Below are positions 43,410-52,016 of a stretch of 64,000 bases of DNA, piece after piece (the first letter of the stretch is position 1; each line of letters begins with the position of its first letter). Source of the DNA: Streptomyces sp. 6-11-2 (GTDB taxonomy: Bacteria; Actinomycetota; Actinomycetes; Streptomycetales; Streptomycetaceae); the NCBI RefSeq assembly GCF_006540305.1, contig NZ_BJOR01000001.1, forward strand, positions 5,952,001 through 6,016,000, given 5' to 3'. The position numbers and the translations under genes are program-made. The notes beneath the pieces were generated by a model. The model did not search any database and was not told the DNA's origin. It saw only the letters and a list, made by a program, of their open reading frames with translations.

Positions 43410-44582
43410 ATGCCCGACCGCGCCCCGCAGCCGGTGGACCGGCAACTGCCCACGGAGGAGGCCCGGGACCTGATCTCGCTCGTCCGCGACATCGCGCAGC
43501 ACGAGATCGCCCCGAAGGCGGCCGAGGAGGAGGACGCGGGACGCTTCCCGCGCGAGGTCTTCACCCTGCTCTCCCGCTCCGGCCTGCTCGGCCTGCCCTA
43601 CGACTCCGAGTACGGTGGCGGCGACCAGCCCTACGAGGTCTACCTCCAGGTCCTGGAGGAGCTGGCCGCGGCCCGTCTCACCGTCGGCCTGGGCCTGAGC
43701 GTGCACACCCTCGCCTCCTACGGGCTCGCCGCCTACGGCACCAAGAAGCAGCAGGTCGAGCATCTGCCCGCGATGCTGGGCGGCGGCCTGCTCGGCGCGT
43801 ACGCCCTCTCCGAGCCGGCCTCCGGCTCCGACGCCGCCTCGCTCAGCACCAAGGCGGTCCGGGACGGCGACGAGTGGGTGCTCACCGGGACCAAGTCCTG
43901 GATCACCCACGGCGGGGTCGCCGACTTCTACACGGTGATGGCCCGCACCGGTGAGCGGGGTCCGCGCGGGATCACCGCCTTCCTCGTGCCGGCCGGCGCC
44001 GAGGGCCTGAGTGCCGCTGCCCCGGAGAAGAAGATGGGCCTCAAGGGCTCACCCACCGCGCAGATCCATCTCGACGGTGTGCGGGTCGGCGACGACCGGC
44101 GTCTGGGGGAGGAGGGACAGGGCTTCGCCATCGCCCTGTCCGCGCTCGACTCCGGACGCCTCGGCATCGCGGCCTGCGCCATCGGCCTCGCCCAGGCCGC
44201 GCTGGACGAGGCGGTCGGCTACGCCGCCGGACGGCAGCAGTTCGGACGGCCGATCTCCGACTTCCAGGGGCTGCGCTTCATGCTCGCCGACATGGCGACG
44301 CAGATCGAGGCCGGCCGCGCGCTGTACCTGGCGGCGGCGCGGCTGCGCGACGCGGGCCTGCCGTTCGCGCGGCAGGCGGCCATGGCCAAGCTGTTCTGCA
44401 CGGACGCGGCCATGAAGGTGACCACGGACGCCGTCCAGGTGCTCGGCGGATACGGCTACACCACGGACTTCCCGGCCGAGCGCTACATGCGCGAGGCCAA
44501 GGTCCTGCAGATCGTCGAGGGCACCAACCAGATCCAGCGGATGGTCATCGCCCGTCACGTCGCGGGTCCCGAGACCCGCTGA
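43410..44582 (+). CDS. acyl-CoA dehydrogenase
   Basis: 390 residues, full family length. FAD and substrate motifs: YALSEPASGSDAASL, WVLTGTKSWITHGGVADFYTVMART, GRQQFGRPISDFQGLRFMLADMA and the C-terminal catalytic-base region VLGGYGYTTDFPAERYMREAKVLQIVEGTNQIQR. It catalyses the first oxidation of fatty or branched acyl-CoA degradation. ATG43410 follows GGGAGGAG. It converges with a small gene that overlaps its last 38 bases on the other strand. Confidence 0.92.
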   Translation: MPDRAPQPVDRQLPTEEARDLISLVRDIAQHEIAPKAAEEEDAGRFPREVFTLLSRSGLLGLPYDSEYGGGDQPYEVYLQVLEELAAARLTVGLGLSVHTLASYGLAAYGTKKQQVEHLPAMLGGGLLGAYALSEPASGSDAASLSTKAVRDGDEWVLTGTKSWITHGGVADFYTVMARTGERGPRGITAFLVPAGAEGLSAAAPEKKMGLKGSPTAQIHLDGVRVGDDRRLGEEGQGFAIALSALDSGRLGIAACAIGLAQAALDEAVGYAAGRQQFGRPISDFQGLRFMLADMATQIEAGRALYLAAARLRDAGLPFARQAAMAKLFCTDAAMKVTTDAVQVLGGYGYTTDFPAERYMREAKVLQIVEGTNQIQRMVIARHVAGPETR

Positions 44583-44796
44583 GCTGCGCGAGACCGGCCG
44601 GCGGCGCCGCCAGCCGGACCCACTCCGGGTCGTGACGTCCCGGCAGGGTGCGGCCCCGGTCGGCCCAGGCGCGCATCAGGTCGCGGTAGATCGGCGGGTC
44701 CGTGGGCTGCGAAGGCACAGACGGAACCGATTCTGCGGGCGGCGGCGGCACGAAGACGCGCCGCCGTCGTCCGGCTGCCGGATGCGTGGTGGTCAT
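44545..44796 (-). CDS. small hypothetical protein
   Basis: 83 residues with an Arg- and Pro-rich N-terminus (GRRRRVFVPPPP) and a more ordered middle (PPIYRDLMRAWADRGRTLPGRHDPEWVRLA). The WxxxGRxxPGRxDxEW pattern seems familiar from Streptomyces hypothetical proteins, which supports a real gene. It overlaps the 3' end of the acyl-CoA dehydrogenase gene by 38 bases in antisense. The function is unknown; it could be a spurious frame. Confidence 0.5.
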   Translation of the reverse strand: MTTTHPAAGRRRRVFVPPPPAESVPSVPSQPTDPPIYRDLMRAWADRGRTLPGRHDPEWVRLAAPPAGLAQLSGSRDPRRDGR

Positions 44797-44975
44797 ACCC
44801 GGGCAACGCGGAGTACGGCGGGCAGGTCACCGCCCGGTGGAATCGCGCGTGAGTTCACCGGCGTCCGGGCCGGCGGCCTCCGGGGAGCCGGGGGCGCTGT
44901 TCGGGCACCACGGCGGCCTGTGCGCCCTGGCCGTGGTGCGCGGACGGACGCGGGTGCCCGGCGGTGCGGCGCCGC

Positions 44976-45422
44976 TCAGGCGGCGAACCGGCGCAGCTGC
45001 GGCACGCGCATCGGGCGGGAGCCCGGGCCGCCGACGTGCGAGAAGGGCTGCATGCGCCAGTCGAGGCTCTGCGGGAGCGTCAACAGCAGCGCGGTGTCCT
45101 GCTCCTGGGGGTCGACGGACTCGTCCGCGGGCCGGGCCTCGGACGCCCAGCGCCCCGTACCGGCGCAGACCGTGAGTCCGAACGGGTTCCACGGCGAGAC
45201 GCACAGCGCGTGCTCCGGCAGAACCTCCTCGTCCGCCAGCAGGGCGATGGGCTGCGCGCACTCCGGGCAGAACACCCGGTACATCTCGAAGGTGTCGTAG
45301 GCGTCGGATTCCGCGCCGTCCACGTCGTCGTCGACGTCGGGTTCCAGGCTCTCCGGCTGGAACTCGATGACCGACTGCCGTCGCCTGGGCACAGGACGAC
45401 CAGGGCGCTTGAGACTCTGCAT
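44976..45422 (-). CDS. conserved hypothetical protein with CxxC motif
   Basis: 148 residues. A basic N-terminus (SLKRPGRPVPRRRQSVIEFQP) is followed by a strongly acidic stretch (PDVDDDVDGAESDAYD) and then a compact region with CPEC and further cysteines (LPEHALCVSPWNPFGLTVCAG), suggesting a small zinc-binding fold. No signal peptide or membrane segment. The function is unknown. It is divergent from the Lrp regulator, with a 234-bp gap. Confidence 0.65.
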   Translation of the reverse strand: MQSLKRPGRPVPRRRQSVIEFQPESLEPDVDDDVDGAESDAYDTFEMYRVFCPECAQPIALLADEEVLPEHALCVSPWNPFGLTVCAGTGRWASEARPADESVDPQEQDTALLLTLPQSLDWRMQPFSHVGGPGSRPMRVPQLRRFAA

Positions 45423-45656
45423 GGGATTCTCCCCCTAAGGCTGGGCCGTGAAGGCGCTGCGGCCTCGACCACAGCAAGCACTTCCCGTCCGCTCTCGGCG
45501 GTAATCACGAGAACATCACGGAGAGGCTTCGGGGTGTGTGGCGTTGGTCACATGCCGCTCGCAGGTGCCCGCCGTGGTGGGTTTGTCCGCCGGCTGGACA
45601 CGACCCGGGCCGCTCGGCTGTTCCGGGAGATCGGCCGCACGGTAGGTTCTTGCGCC

Positions 45657-46097
45657 ATGGAGGAGCTGGACCGACAGATCGTGCAGCTGCTCGTCAAGGA
45701 CGGGCGGATGAGCTACACCGACCTGGGCAAGGCCACCGGTCTGTCCACGTCGGCCGTGCACCAGCGGGTGCGGCGGCTGGAGCAGCGCGGTGTCATCCGC
45801 GGCTACGCCGCCGTCGTCGACGCCGAGGCCGTGGGGCTGCCCATGACCGCCTTCATCTCGGTCAAACCCTTCGATCCCAGCGCCCCCGACGACATCGCCG
45901 ACCGGCTGGCCGGCGTCCCCGAGATCGAGGCCTGCCACAGCGTCGCCGGCGACGAGAACTACATCCTCAAGGTCCGCGTCTCCACCCCGCACGAGCTGGA
46001 GGAACTGCTGGCCCGCGTACGCACGTTGGCGGGCGTGTCGACCCGTACGACGGTGGTCCTCTCCACCCCGTACGAATCCCGCCCGCCCCGTATCTGA
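45657..46097 (+). CDS. Lrp/AsnC-family transcriptional regulator
   Basis: 146 residues. Winged helix (LDRQIVQLLVKDGRMSYTDLGKATGLSTSAVHQRVRRLEQRGVI) plus RAM ligand domain (AFISVKPFD, ACHSVAGDENYILKVRV, TTVVLSTPYE). GDENYILKV is the typical effector-binding loop. ATG45657 begins at the conserved helix. A 129-base gap separates it from the amidohydrolase gene on the same strand, which is a possible target. Confidence 0.9.
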   Translation: MEELDRQIVQLLVKDGRMSYTDLGKATGLSTSAVHQRVRRLEQRGVIRGYAAVVDAEAVGLPMTAFISVKPFDPSAPDDIADRLAGVPEIEACHSVAGDENYILKVRVSTPHELEELLARVRTLAGVSTRTTVVLSTPYESRPPRI

Positions 46098-46226
46098 CCC
46101 GATCCGGCGCAGCAGGCACGTCCCGGGACGCGGGGCGGGGGCGTCGGGGCGCCCGCGGTGGAGTTCCGGAGCGTGTCCGGGTGACCTGCGTGCCGGGTGG
46201 TTCGGGGCAGGCGGGAGACTGGGGGC

Positions 46227-47831
46227 ATGAGTGAGCGTGCTGCCGAGGTCCGGACCGTCCTTCTGCGCAGGGGCGAGATCCACAGTCCCGCCGACCCGTT
46301 CGCGACCGCCATGGTCGTGGAGGCGGGCCAAGTGGCCTGGGTCGGCTCGGAGGGGGCCGCCGACGCCTTCGCCGACGGTGTCGACGAGGTGGTCGACCTG
46401 GACGGCGCCCTCGTCACCCCGGCGTTCACCGACGCCCATGTGCACACCACCGCCACCGGCCTCGCGCTCACCGGTCTCGACCTGTCCGACGCGCCCTCCC
46501 TGGAGGCGGCGCTCGCCCGGGTACGGGACTTCGCCGCCGCCCGGCCGGACGACCGCGTCCTGCTCGGCCACGGCTGGGACGCGGCCCGCTGGCCCGGCGG
46601 ACGTCCCCCGACGCGCGCCGAACTCGACGAGGCCACCGGCGGCCGGCCGCTCTACCTCAGCCGTATCGACGTGCACTCCGCGGTCGTCACCACGGCACTG
46701 CTCGACCTCGTACCGGAGATCCACGGGCCCGTGGACGGCCCGCTGACCGCCGACGCCCACCACGCCGTACGGGCCGCCGCGTTCGCCGCCGTCACCCCCG
46801 CCCAGCGCGCCGGGGCGCAGCGCGCGGCGCTCGCCCGTGCCGCCTCCCTGGGCATCGGATCGGTGCACGAGTGCGGCGGCCCGCGCATCTCCTCCGAGGA
46901 CGACTTCACGGGCCTGCTGCGGCTCGCCGCCGAGGAACCCGGCCCCCGGGTCGTCGGCTACTGGGCCGAGCAGGACGTCGACAAGGCGCGCCGGCTGGGC
47001 GCCGCCGGCGCCGCCGGCGACCTCTTCGTCGACGGCTCCATCGGCTCGCACACCGCCTGCCTGCACGCGTCCTACACCGACGCCGCCCACACCGGCACCG
47101 CCTACCTGGACGCGGCCGCCGTCGCCGCCCACGTCGCCGCCTGCACCGAGGCGGGCCTCCAGGCGGGCTTCCACGCCATCGGCGACGCCGCCGTCACCGC
47201 GGTCGTCGACGGTGTGCGCGCCGCCGCGGAGAAGGTCGGCCTGGCCCGCGTCCGCGCCGCCAGGCACCGCGTCGAGCACGCCGAGATGCTCACGCCGGAG
47301 ACCGTCGCGGCCTTCGCCGAACTCGGTCTCACCGCGTCCGTACAGCCCGCCTTCGACGCCCTGTGGGGCGGCGAGGAGGGCATGTACGCCCAGCGCCTGG
47401 GCACCGAGCGGGCCCGGACGCTGAACCCCTTCGCGGCCCTGCTGCGCGCCGGCGTCCCCCTCGCCTTCGGCTCCGACAGCCCCGTCACCCCGCTGGACCC
47501 GTGGGGCACGGTCCGGGCGGCGGCCTTCCACCGCACCCCCGAGCACCGCGTCTCCGTCCGCGCCGCGTTCACCGCGCACACCCGCGGCGGCTGGCGGGCG
47601 GTCGGACGGGACGACGCGGGCGTCCTGGTGCCCGGCGCCCCCGCGGACTACGCCGTCTGGCGCACCGGCGAACTCGTCGTCCAGGCCCCCGACGACCGGG
47701 TCGCGCGCTGGTCGACCGACCCGCGTTCGGGAACCCCCGGGCTGCCCGACCTCACCCCGGGCGGTGACCTGCCCGTCTGCCTGCGGACCGTGGTGGGCGG
47801 ACGGACGGTGTTCGTACGGCCGGGCGAGTGA
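46227..47831 (+). CDS. YtcJ-like metal-dependent amidohydrolase
   Basis: 534 residues. Amidohydrolase_3-type barrel with metal-binding DAHVHTT, LLGHGWDAARWPGG, IDVHSAVV, FHAIGDAAV, RHRVEHAEML and the final GSDSPVTPLDPW with the catalytic aspartate. A beta-sandwich built from both termini is expected. No signal peptide is present. GGGGG lies just before ATG46227. The substrate is unknown; relatives act on N-acyl or urea-type bonds. Followed by a 546-bp gene-free region. Confidence 0.88.
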   Translation: MSERAAEVRTVLLRRGEIHSPADPFATAMVVEAGQVAWVGSEGAADAFADGVDEVVDLDGALVTPAFTDAHVHTTATGLALTGLDLSDAPSLEAALARVRDFAAARPDDRVLLGHGWDAARWPGGRPPTRAELDEATGGRPLYLSRIDVHSAVVTTALLDLVPEIHGPVDGPLTADAHHAVRAAAFAAVTPAQRAGAQRAALARAASLGIGSVHECGGPRISSEDDFTGLLRLAAEEPGPRVVGYWAEQDVDKARRLGAAGAAGDLFVDGSIGSHTACLHASYTDAAHTGTAYLDAAAVAAHVAACTEAGLQAGFHAIGDAAVTAVVDGVRAAAEKVGLARVRAARHRVEHAEMLTPETVAAFAELGLTASVQPAFDALWGGEEGMYAQRLGTERARTLNPFAALLRAGVPLAFGSDSPVTPLDPWGTVRAAAFHRTPEHRVSVRAAFTAHTRGGWRAVGRDDAGVLVPGAPADYAVWRTGELVVQAPDDRVARWSTDPRSGTPGLPDLTPGGDLPVCLRTVVGGRTVFVRPGE

Positions 47832-48377
47832 TCTCCCGGGGAGGCGCTGCGCCGCCCCGTGTCCGCCGCTGGGTCGCGCGACCTGCGCATCCTCCGCCCC
47901 GACCTGGCTGTTGTGGTCGTTTGTACAGGTCAAGGCACTGGTTGACAGGCGACGGCAGCGGGCCGGTAGGTTCTGCCGGGTCCACCACCGGACGCCCGGC
48001 CGGGGAACTTCCGTACCCGCGTCGCGGCGCCGCTGCGTCAGGGACGGTGTACCGCACCGGGTCACCGTCGCTGGGAGCCAGGCTCAGCGCCCGCGTCCGC
48101 GGGGGAACGTTCCGGACGGTCGGCAAGGTGTGACCCGGGTGGGGCCCGGGCGCTCAGTAGACAACGGCTTTCGGTAGACCCGCAGCCAGCGGGTCCCAGG
48201 TCGGCCCGAAGGGCGCCGGGCCCCCATCCGCCGGACGGGCGGATCCATGACACGATCGAGGCGAGCGCTCTTACCCCGCTCTTGCCGAATCGACACCCCC
48301 GTACGCCTGCGATGTCACGTCCTCGCAGGCCGGGGCCACTAGGGTGGTCCCCTGCGTACGGACATGAAGGGGCAGTA
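47832..48377 (+). other. 546-bp gene-free region: possible long leader of ppm1
   Basis: No frame here looks coding. A promoter-like TTGACA-N19-TAGGTT lies at 47942-47972. Further on are a perfect palindrome GGAACGTTCC (48104-48113), two GTAGAC motifs and a GACCCGC-AGCCA-GCGGGTC hairpin (48177-48195). If transcription starts near 47980, ppm1 would have a ~400-base leader, or a small RNA could be encoded. Confidence 0.45.
47942..47972 (+). promoter_or_regulatory. predicted vegetative promoter
   Basis: TTGACA and TAGGTT separated by 19 bases; the hexamers are close to the HrdB consensus, while the spacing is one base long. It points toward ppm1, about 405 bases away. Confidence 0.45.
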
Positions 48378-49184
48378 GTGAACGACGGCGACGGCACCCC
48401 CGCGGCCGGCTCCCGGGCCCGGGACAGGCGACTCGGCCCGCTCGGCACGGCCTTGGTGATCATTCCGACCTACAACGAGGCGGAGAACATCAAGACGATC
48501 GTGAGCCGGGTGCGCACGTCCGTCCCCGAGGCGCACGTCCTCGTGGCCGACGACAACAGCCCCGACGGCACGGGCAAGCTCGCCGACGAACTGGCGGCCG
48601 AGGACGGCCAGGTGCACGTGCTGCACCGCAAGGGCAAGGAGGGCCTCGGCGCCGCCTACCTCGCGGGCTTCCGCTGGGGCCTGGAGCGCGACTACGGCGT
48701 CCTGATCGAGATGGACGCCGACGGCTCCCACCAGCCCGAGGAACTGCCCCGGCTGCTGACCGCCCTCAAGGGCGCCGACCTGGTGCTCGGCTCCCGCTGG
48801 GTGCCGGGCGGACGCGTGGTGAACTGGCCGAAGTCCCGCGAGTTCCTCTCGCGCGGCGGCAGCACTTACTCCCGCATCGCCCTGGACCTCCCCCTGCGGG
48901 ACATCACCGGCGGCTACCGCGCCTTCCGCCGGGAGACGCTGGAGGGCCTGGGCCTGGACGAGGTCGCCTCGCAGGGCTACTGCTTCCAGGTCGACCTGGC
49001 CCGCCGCGCCGTGAAGGCCGGCTACCACGTCGTCGAGGTCCCCATCACCTTCGTCGAGCGCGAGCACGGCGACTCCAAGATGAGCCGTGACATCCTCGTC
49101 GAGGCGCTGTGGCGGGTCACCGCGTGGGGCGTGGGGGAGCGGGTGACCAAGATCACCAGCCGGGGCGGCAAGCCCCAGGCGTAG
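48378..49184 (+). CDS. ppm1: polyprenol monophosphomannose synthase
   Basis: 268 residues, a GT2-family enzyme without the acyltransferase domain that is fused in some mycobacteria. Motifs: VIIPTYNEAENI, VLVADDNSPDGTG, the metal/donor site LIEMDADGSHQPEELP, SRWVPGG and GYCFQVDLARRAVKAGYHVVEVPITFVERE. It transfers mannose from GDP-mannose to polyprenyl phosphate, feeding protein O-mannosylation and glycolipids at the membrane. GTG48378 follows AAGGGG; the upstream open frame is leader. The symbol follows S. coelicolor usage. Confidence 0.92.
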   Translation: MNDGDGTPAAGSRARDRRLGPLGTALVIIPTYNEAENIKTIVSRVRTSVPEAHVLVADDNSPDGTGKLADELAAEDGQVHVLHRKGKEGLGAAYLAGFRWGLERDYGVLIEMDADGSHQPEELPRLLTALKGADLVLGSRWVPGGRVVNWPKSREFLSRGGSTYSRIALDLPLRDITGGYRAFRRETLEGLGLDEVASQGYCFQVDLARRAVKAGYHVVEVPITFVEREHGDSKMSRDILVEALWRVTAWGVGERVTKITSRGGKPQA

Positions 49185-49225
49185 TGCTTATCCGGGATTG
49201 AGCAGCCGCCAGGCACACTGGGAGC

Positions 49226-49801
49226 ATGACGACTGGCGCTCCGACCTCTTCGTACTCCGCCCGGCCCCGGCGTTCCCGGCCCCGCCGGTATCTGCCGCTG
49301 AGCCTCGCGGTGTGGATCGTGCTGGAGATCTGGCTGCTGACGGTGGTCGCGGGAGCGGCGGGCGGGTTCACGGTCTTCCTGCTGCTGGTCGCCGGCCTCG
49401 TCCTCGGTGCGGTGGTGATCAAGCGGGCGGGCCGCCGTGCCTTCCAGAACCTCAACGAGGCACTCCAGCAGGGCGGCGCCCCCTCCTCGCGCCGCGGTGG
49501 CAACGGTCTGATGATGCTGGGCGGCCTGCTGCTGATGATCCCCGGCCTGATCTCGGACGCGGTGGGCCTGCTCCTGCTGCTTCCGCCGGTCCAGCAGGCC
49601 GTGAGCCGCTACACGGGGCGGACCGTCGACCGCAGGCTGCGCGAGGCCACCCCCGGCACGTTCGGCGACGCCTTCCAGCAGGCCCGCATCCACCGCCCCG
49701 ACGGCAAGGTGGTCCAGGGTGAGGTGATCAGGGACGAGTCGGCGAGCGCGTCGGGGCCGGCCGATCCGTCAGGGGAGCAGCGCCCGCCGCTGACCCGGTG
49801 A
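49226..49801 (+). CDS. fxsA: FxsA-family membrane protein
   Basis: 191 residues with an Arg-rich cytoplasmic N-terminus and hydrophobic helices (LPLSLAVWIVLEIWLLTVVAG, FTVFLLLVAGLVLGAVVI, LMMLGGLLLMIPGLISDAVGLLLLLPPV). The last includes the diagnostic GGLLLMIPGLISDAVG motif of the FxsA family, linked in E. coli to suppression of phage T7 F exclusion. The role in Actinobacteria is unknown. It lies 41 bases after ppm1, probably in one operon, and ends at a bidirectional terminator shared with rbpA. Confidence 0.88.
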   Translation: MTTGAPTSSYSARPRRSRPRRYLPLSLAVWIVLEIWLLTVVAGAAGGFTVFLLLVAGLVLGAVVIKRAGRRAFQNLNEALQQGGAPSSRRGGNGLMMLGGLLLMIPGLISDAVGLLLLLPPVQQAVSRYTGRTVDRRLREATPGTFGDAFQQARIHRPDGKVVQGEVIRDESASASGPADPSGEQRPPLTR

Positions 49802-49848
49802 CCCGGTGACACCGGCGCATCGCGCCACCCATGCCACCGAGAACGGAC

Positions 49849-49892
49849 ATGGCAGCGGGCGCCGTACGTGAACGTACGGCGCCCGCTGCCAT
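49849..49892. terminator. bidirectional hairpin between fxsA and rbpA
   Basis: A perfect 21-bp inverted repeat (49849-49869 with 49872-49892) separated by only two bases, so the real loop opens to at least four or six. It lies between convergent fxsA and rbpA and can serve both. Confidence 0.88.
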
Positions 49893-49939
49893 TGGCGTAC
49901 GTGGCGTGCGCTGCGAACCGGCCCGGCCCCCGGCGGGGA

Positions 49940-50314
49940 CTACGCGCTCTTGCGGCTGTCCCGGGGATGGACGGCGATGTTCATCGCACCGGACCGCAGC
50001 ACGGCGAGACGCTCCTCGAGGACCTCTTCGAGCTCCTCGCGGGTACGCCGCTCCATCAGCATGTCCCAGTGCGTACGCGCAGGCTTCGCCTTCTTCTCCT
50101 CCGGCCCGTCGCCATCCACCAGGAGTGCCTGGGCCCCACAGACCTTGCACTCCCACTCCGGCGGGATCTCCGCCTCGACCGAGAAGGGCATCTCGAAACG
50201 GTGCCCCTTCTCGCATGCGTACTCCACGGCCTGGCGCGGGGCCAGGTCGATACCGCGGTCGGTCTCGTAGCTGGTCACCACGAGGCGCGTGCCGCGAAGA
50301 GCTCGCTCACTCAT
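49940..50314 (-). CDS. rbpA: RNA polymerase-binding protein RbpA
   Basis: 124 residues. Core-domain cysteines CEKGH and CKVCG surround a beta-barrel. The C-terminal sigma-interaction helix TRTHWDMLMERRT-type segment (here ARTHWDMLMERRTREELEEVLEERL) binds the principal sigma factor and stabilises open complexes at HrdB promoters. It is actinobacteria-specific. A perfect SigR-type promoter lies 62-88 bases upstream of the ATG, matching the known disulfide-stress control of rbpA in S. coelicolor. Confidence 0.96.
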   Translation of the reverse strand: MSERALRGTRLVVTSYETDRGIDLAPRQAVEYACEKGHRFEMPFSVEAEIPPEWECKVCGAQALLVDGDGPEEKKAKPARTHWDMLMERRTREELEEVLEERLAVLRSGAMNIAVHPRDSRKSA

Positions 50315-50375
50315 GAATCGTGCCTCCCGGGCTTGTCGCCCACAGGACAGGTGTCGCTGTCGTCGTCATCCGGTC

Positions 50376-50402
50376 AACGTCCGGTCGGCGGTAAAGATTC
50401 CC
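50376..50402 (-). promoter_or_regulatory. SigR-type promoter of rbpA
   Basis: On the minus strand GGGAAT (complement of 50397-50402) is followed after exactly 18 bases by GTT (complement of 50376-50378), the consensus of the thiol-stress sigma factor SigR in Streptomyces. Transcription should start a few bases further, about 55 bases before rbpA. Confidence 0.8.
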
Positions 50403-50593
50403 GTTCCGATCTCCCGTTCCGGGTCATGCGTCGCCGTCGTAGCCGCAGCCTTGTCAACCAGTGCAGTACCCACCGGCGCCCGGTTTGTCACATCCGTTAG
50501 GAGATGTCACCCAGCGTTTCGGCATCTTTGACGCGCAGTAACGGTACGCCTGGCAGGCCAAACGCGTACACTACCGCCCTTTCGCCTTGAGCG

Positions 50594-51943
50594 CTAAATC
50601 CGATCCGGAACGGGATTGCCCGCGTCGCCGATCGCACGGCGCACCGGAACCCGGGCGAGCAGCACGAACCCGATCGCGAAGAACGCCACCAGCGAGATGA
50701 TCGCGTCCCGGTAGCTGCCGGTCAGCTGGTAGGTGAGCCCGAACAGGAGCGGGCCGAGCCAGCTCATGCCCCGGTCGCTCATCTCGTACGCCGAGAAGTA
50801 CTCGGCCTCCTTGCCCGGCGGGACCAGGTGCGAGAACAGCGACCGGGACAGCGCCTGGCTCCCGCCGAGGACCAGCCCGATCCCGGCCGCCAGCACGAAG
50901 AACCACATCGGCGCCCCGGCCGGCAGGAAGTACCCGGCCGCCAGGATCACCGCCCACGCGGCCAGCGATCCGAGGATCGTGCGCTTGGCCCCGTACCGGC
51001 GGGCCAGCCGGCCCATGCCGAGCGCCCCCGCCACCGCCAGCACCTGCACCATCAGCACCGCCGTGATGAGCGTCGACTGGCTCAGGCCCAGCTCCCTGGA
51101 GCCGTACACCGAGGCCTGTGAGATCACCGTCTGGATGCCGTCGTTGTAGACGAGGTAGGCCAGCAGGAAGGACAGGGTGAGCGGTTTGCCCCGCATGTCC
51201 CGGATGGTGGAGGCGAGTTGGCGCCAGCCGTGGACCCGCGCCGCGGCGGGGGCGGTGCGGCGGTCGCGCAGCCGCTTCAGCGGGACGAGCGTGAAGAGGC
51301 CCCACCACAGACCGGCCGAGGCCAGGCAGATGCGCACGGCCGTCGACTCGGAGACGCCGAAGGAGTCGTGGGCGGTGAAAAGGACGAGGTTCGCCACCAG
51401 CACCAGTGAGCCGGCCGCGTAACCGAAGGCCCAGCCGCGCGAGGAGATCGTGTCGCGCTCCTCGGGCCCGGCGATCTGCGGCAGGTAGGAGTTGTAGAGG
51501 ACCATCGAGACGGCCACCGACGCGTTGGCGACGATCAGCAGCAGACCGCCGAGCAGATAGCGGTGGCCGTCCAGGAAGAACAGGCCGGTGGTGGCGCCGG
51601 CGCCCACATAGGCGGCGGCCGCCAGGAGCGGCTTCTTGCGGCCGGTGCGGTCGGCCGCCGCGCCGGCGACCGGCATCAGCGCGATCGCCACGATGACGGA
51701 CGCCGAGACGCAGTACGCGAAGAACGACCCGGCCCGCACCGGGATGCCCAGCGGGTGCACGAACCCGTCCGCGTCCGCCGCCGACTCGGCGACCGCCGTG
51801 AGGTAGGGGCCGAGGAACACGGTGAGCACGCTCGTGGAGTAGACGGAGCACGCCCAGTCGTAGAAGTACCAGCCGCGCTGCTCGCGGCGCCGGTCGGCGG
51901 CCTCGTCGCCGGCCTGTCCTGCCCGCACGGTGTCACTGCCCAC
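50594..51943 (-). CDS. MFS transporter, UMF1/Atg22-like
   Basis: 449 residues with 12 predicted membrane helices. The N-terminal RREQRGWYFYDWACSVYSTSVLTVFLGPYL and SRGWAFGYAAGSLVLVAN are signatures of the UMF1/Atg22-like subfamily, which in yeast exports vacuolar amino acids; the bacterial substrates are unknown. GTG51943 is the apparent start (AGGG upstream). It lies 73 bases after the GDPD start on the same strand, so a joint transcript is unlikely in this direction; the GDPD gene is upstream of it. Confidence 0.85.
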   Translation of the reverse strand: MGSDTVRAGQAGDEAADRRREQRGWYFYDWACSVYSTSVLTVFLGPYLTAVAESAADADGFVHPLGIPVRAGSFFAYCVSASVIVAIALMPVAGAAADRTGRKKPLLAAAAYVGAGATTGLFFLDGHRYLLGGLLLIVANASVAVSMVLYNSYLPQIAGPEERDTISSRGWAFGYAAGSLVLVANLVLFTAHDSFGVSESTAVRICLASAGLWWGLFTLVPLKRLRDRRTAPAAARVHGWRQLASTIRDMRGKPLTLSFLLAYLVYNDGIQTVISQASVYGSRELGLSQSTLITAVLMVQVLAVAGALGMGRLARRYGAKRTILGSLAAWAVILAAGYFLPAGAPMWFFVLAAGIGLVLGGSQALSRSLFSHLVPPGKEAEYFSAYEMSDRGMSWLGPLLFGLTYQLTGSYRDAIISLVAFFAIGFVLLARVPVRRAIGDAGNPVPDRI

Positions 51944-52016
51944 CCCGTGCCCTCGCTTCCCCGCTGGTTCCCCTGTTGCCGACGGTCCGCGAACGCGAAC
52001 GGGGGTGTGCCGGGCC

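Noticed and set aside
45516..48065. 849-codon minus-strand frame opposite the Lrp regulator and the amidohydrolase
   Set aside because: Gly/Arg/Asp-rich shadow; both plus-strand genes carry clear family motifs.
47828..48133. 101-codon plus-strand frame in the region before ppm1
   Set aside because: No Shine-Dalgarno, no recognisable protein pattern and it starts inside the end of the amidohydrolase region.
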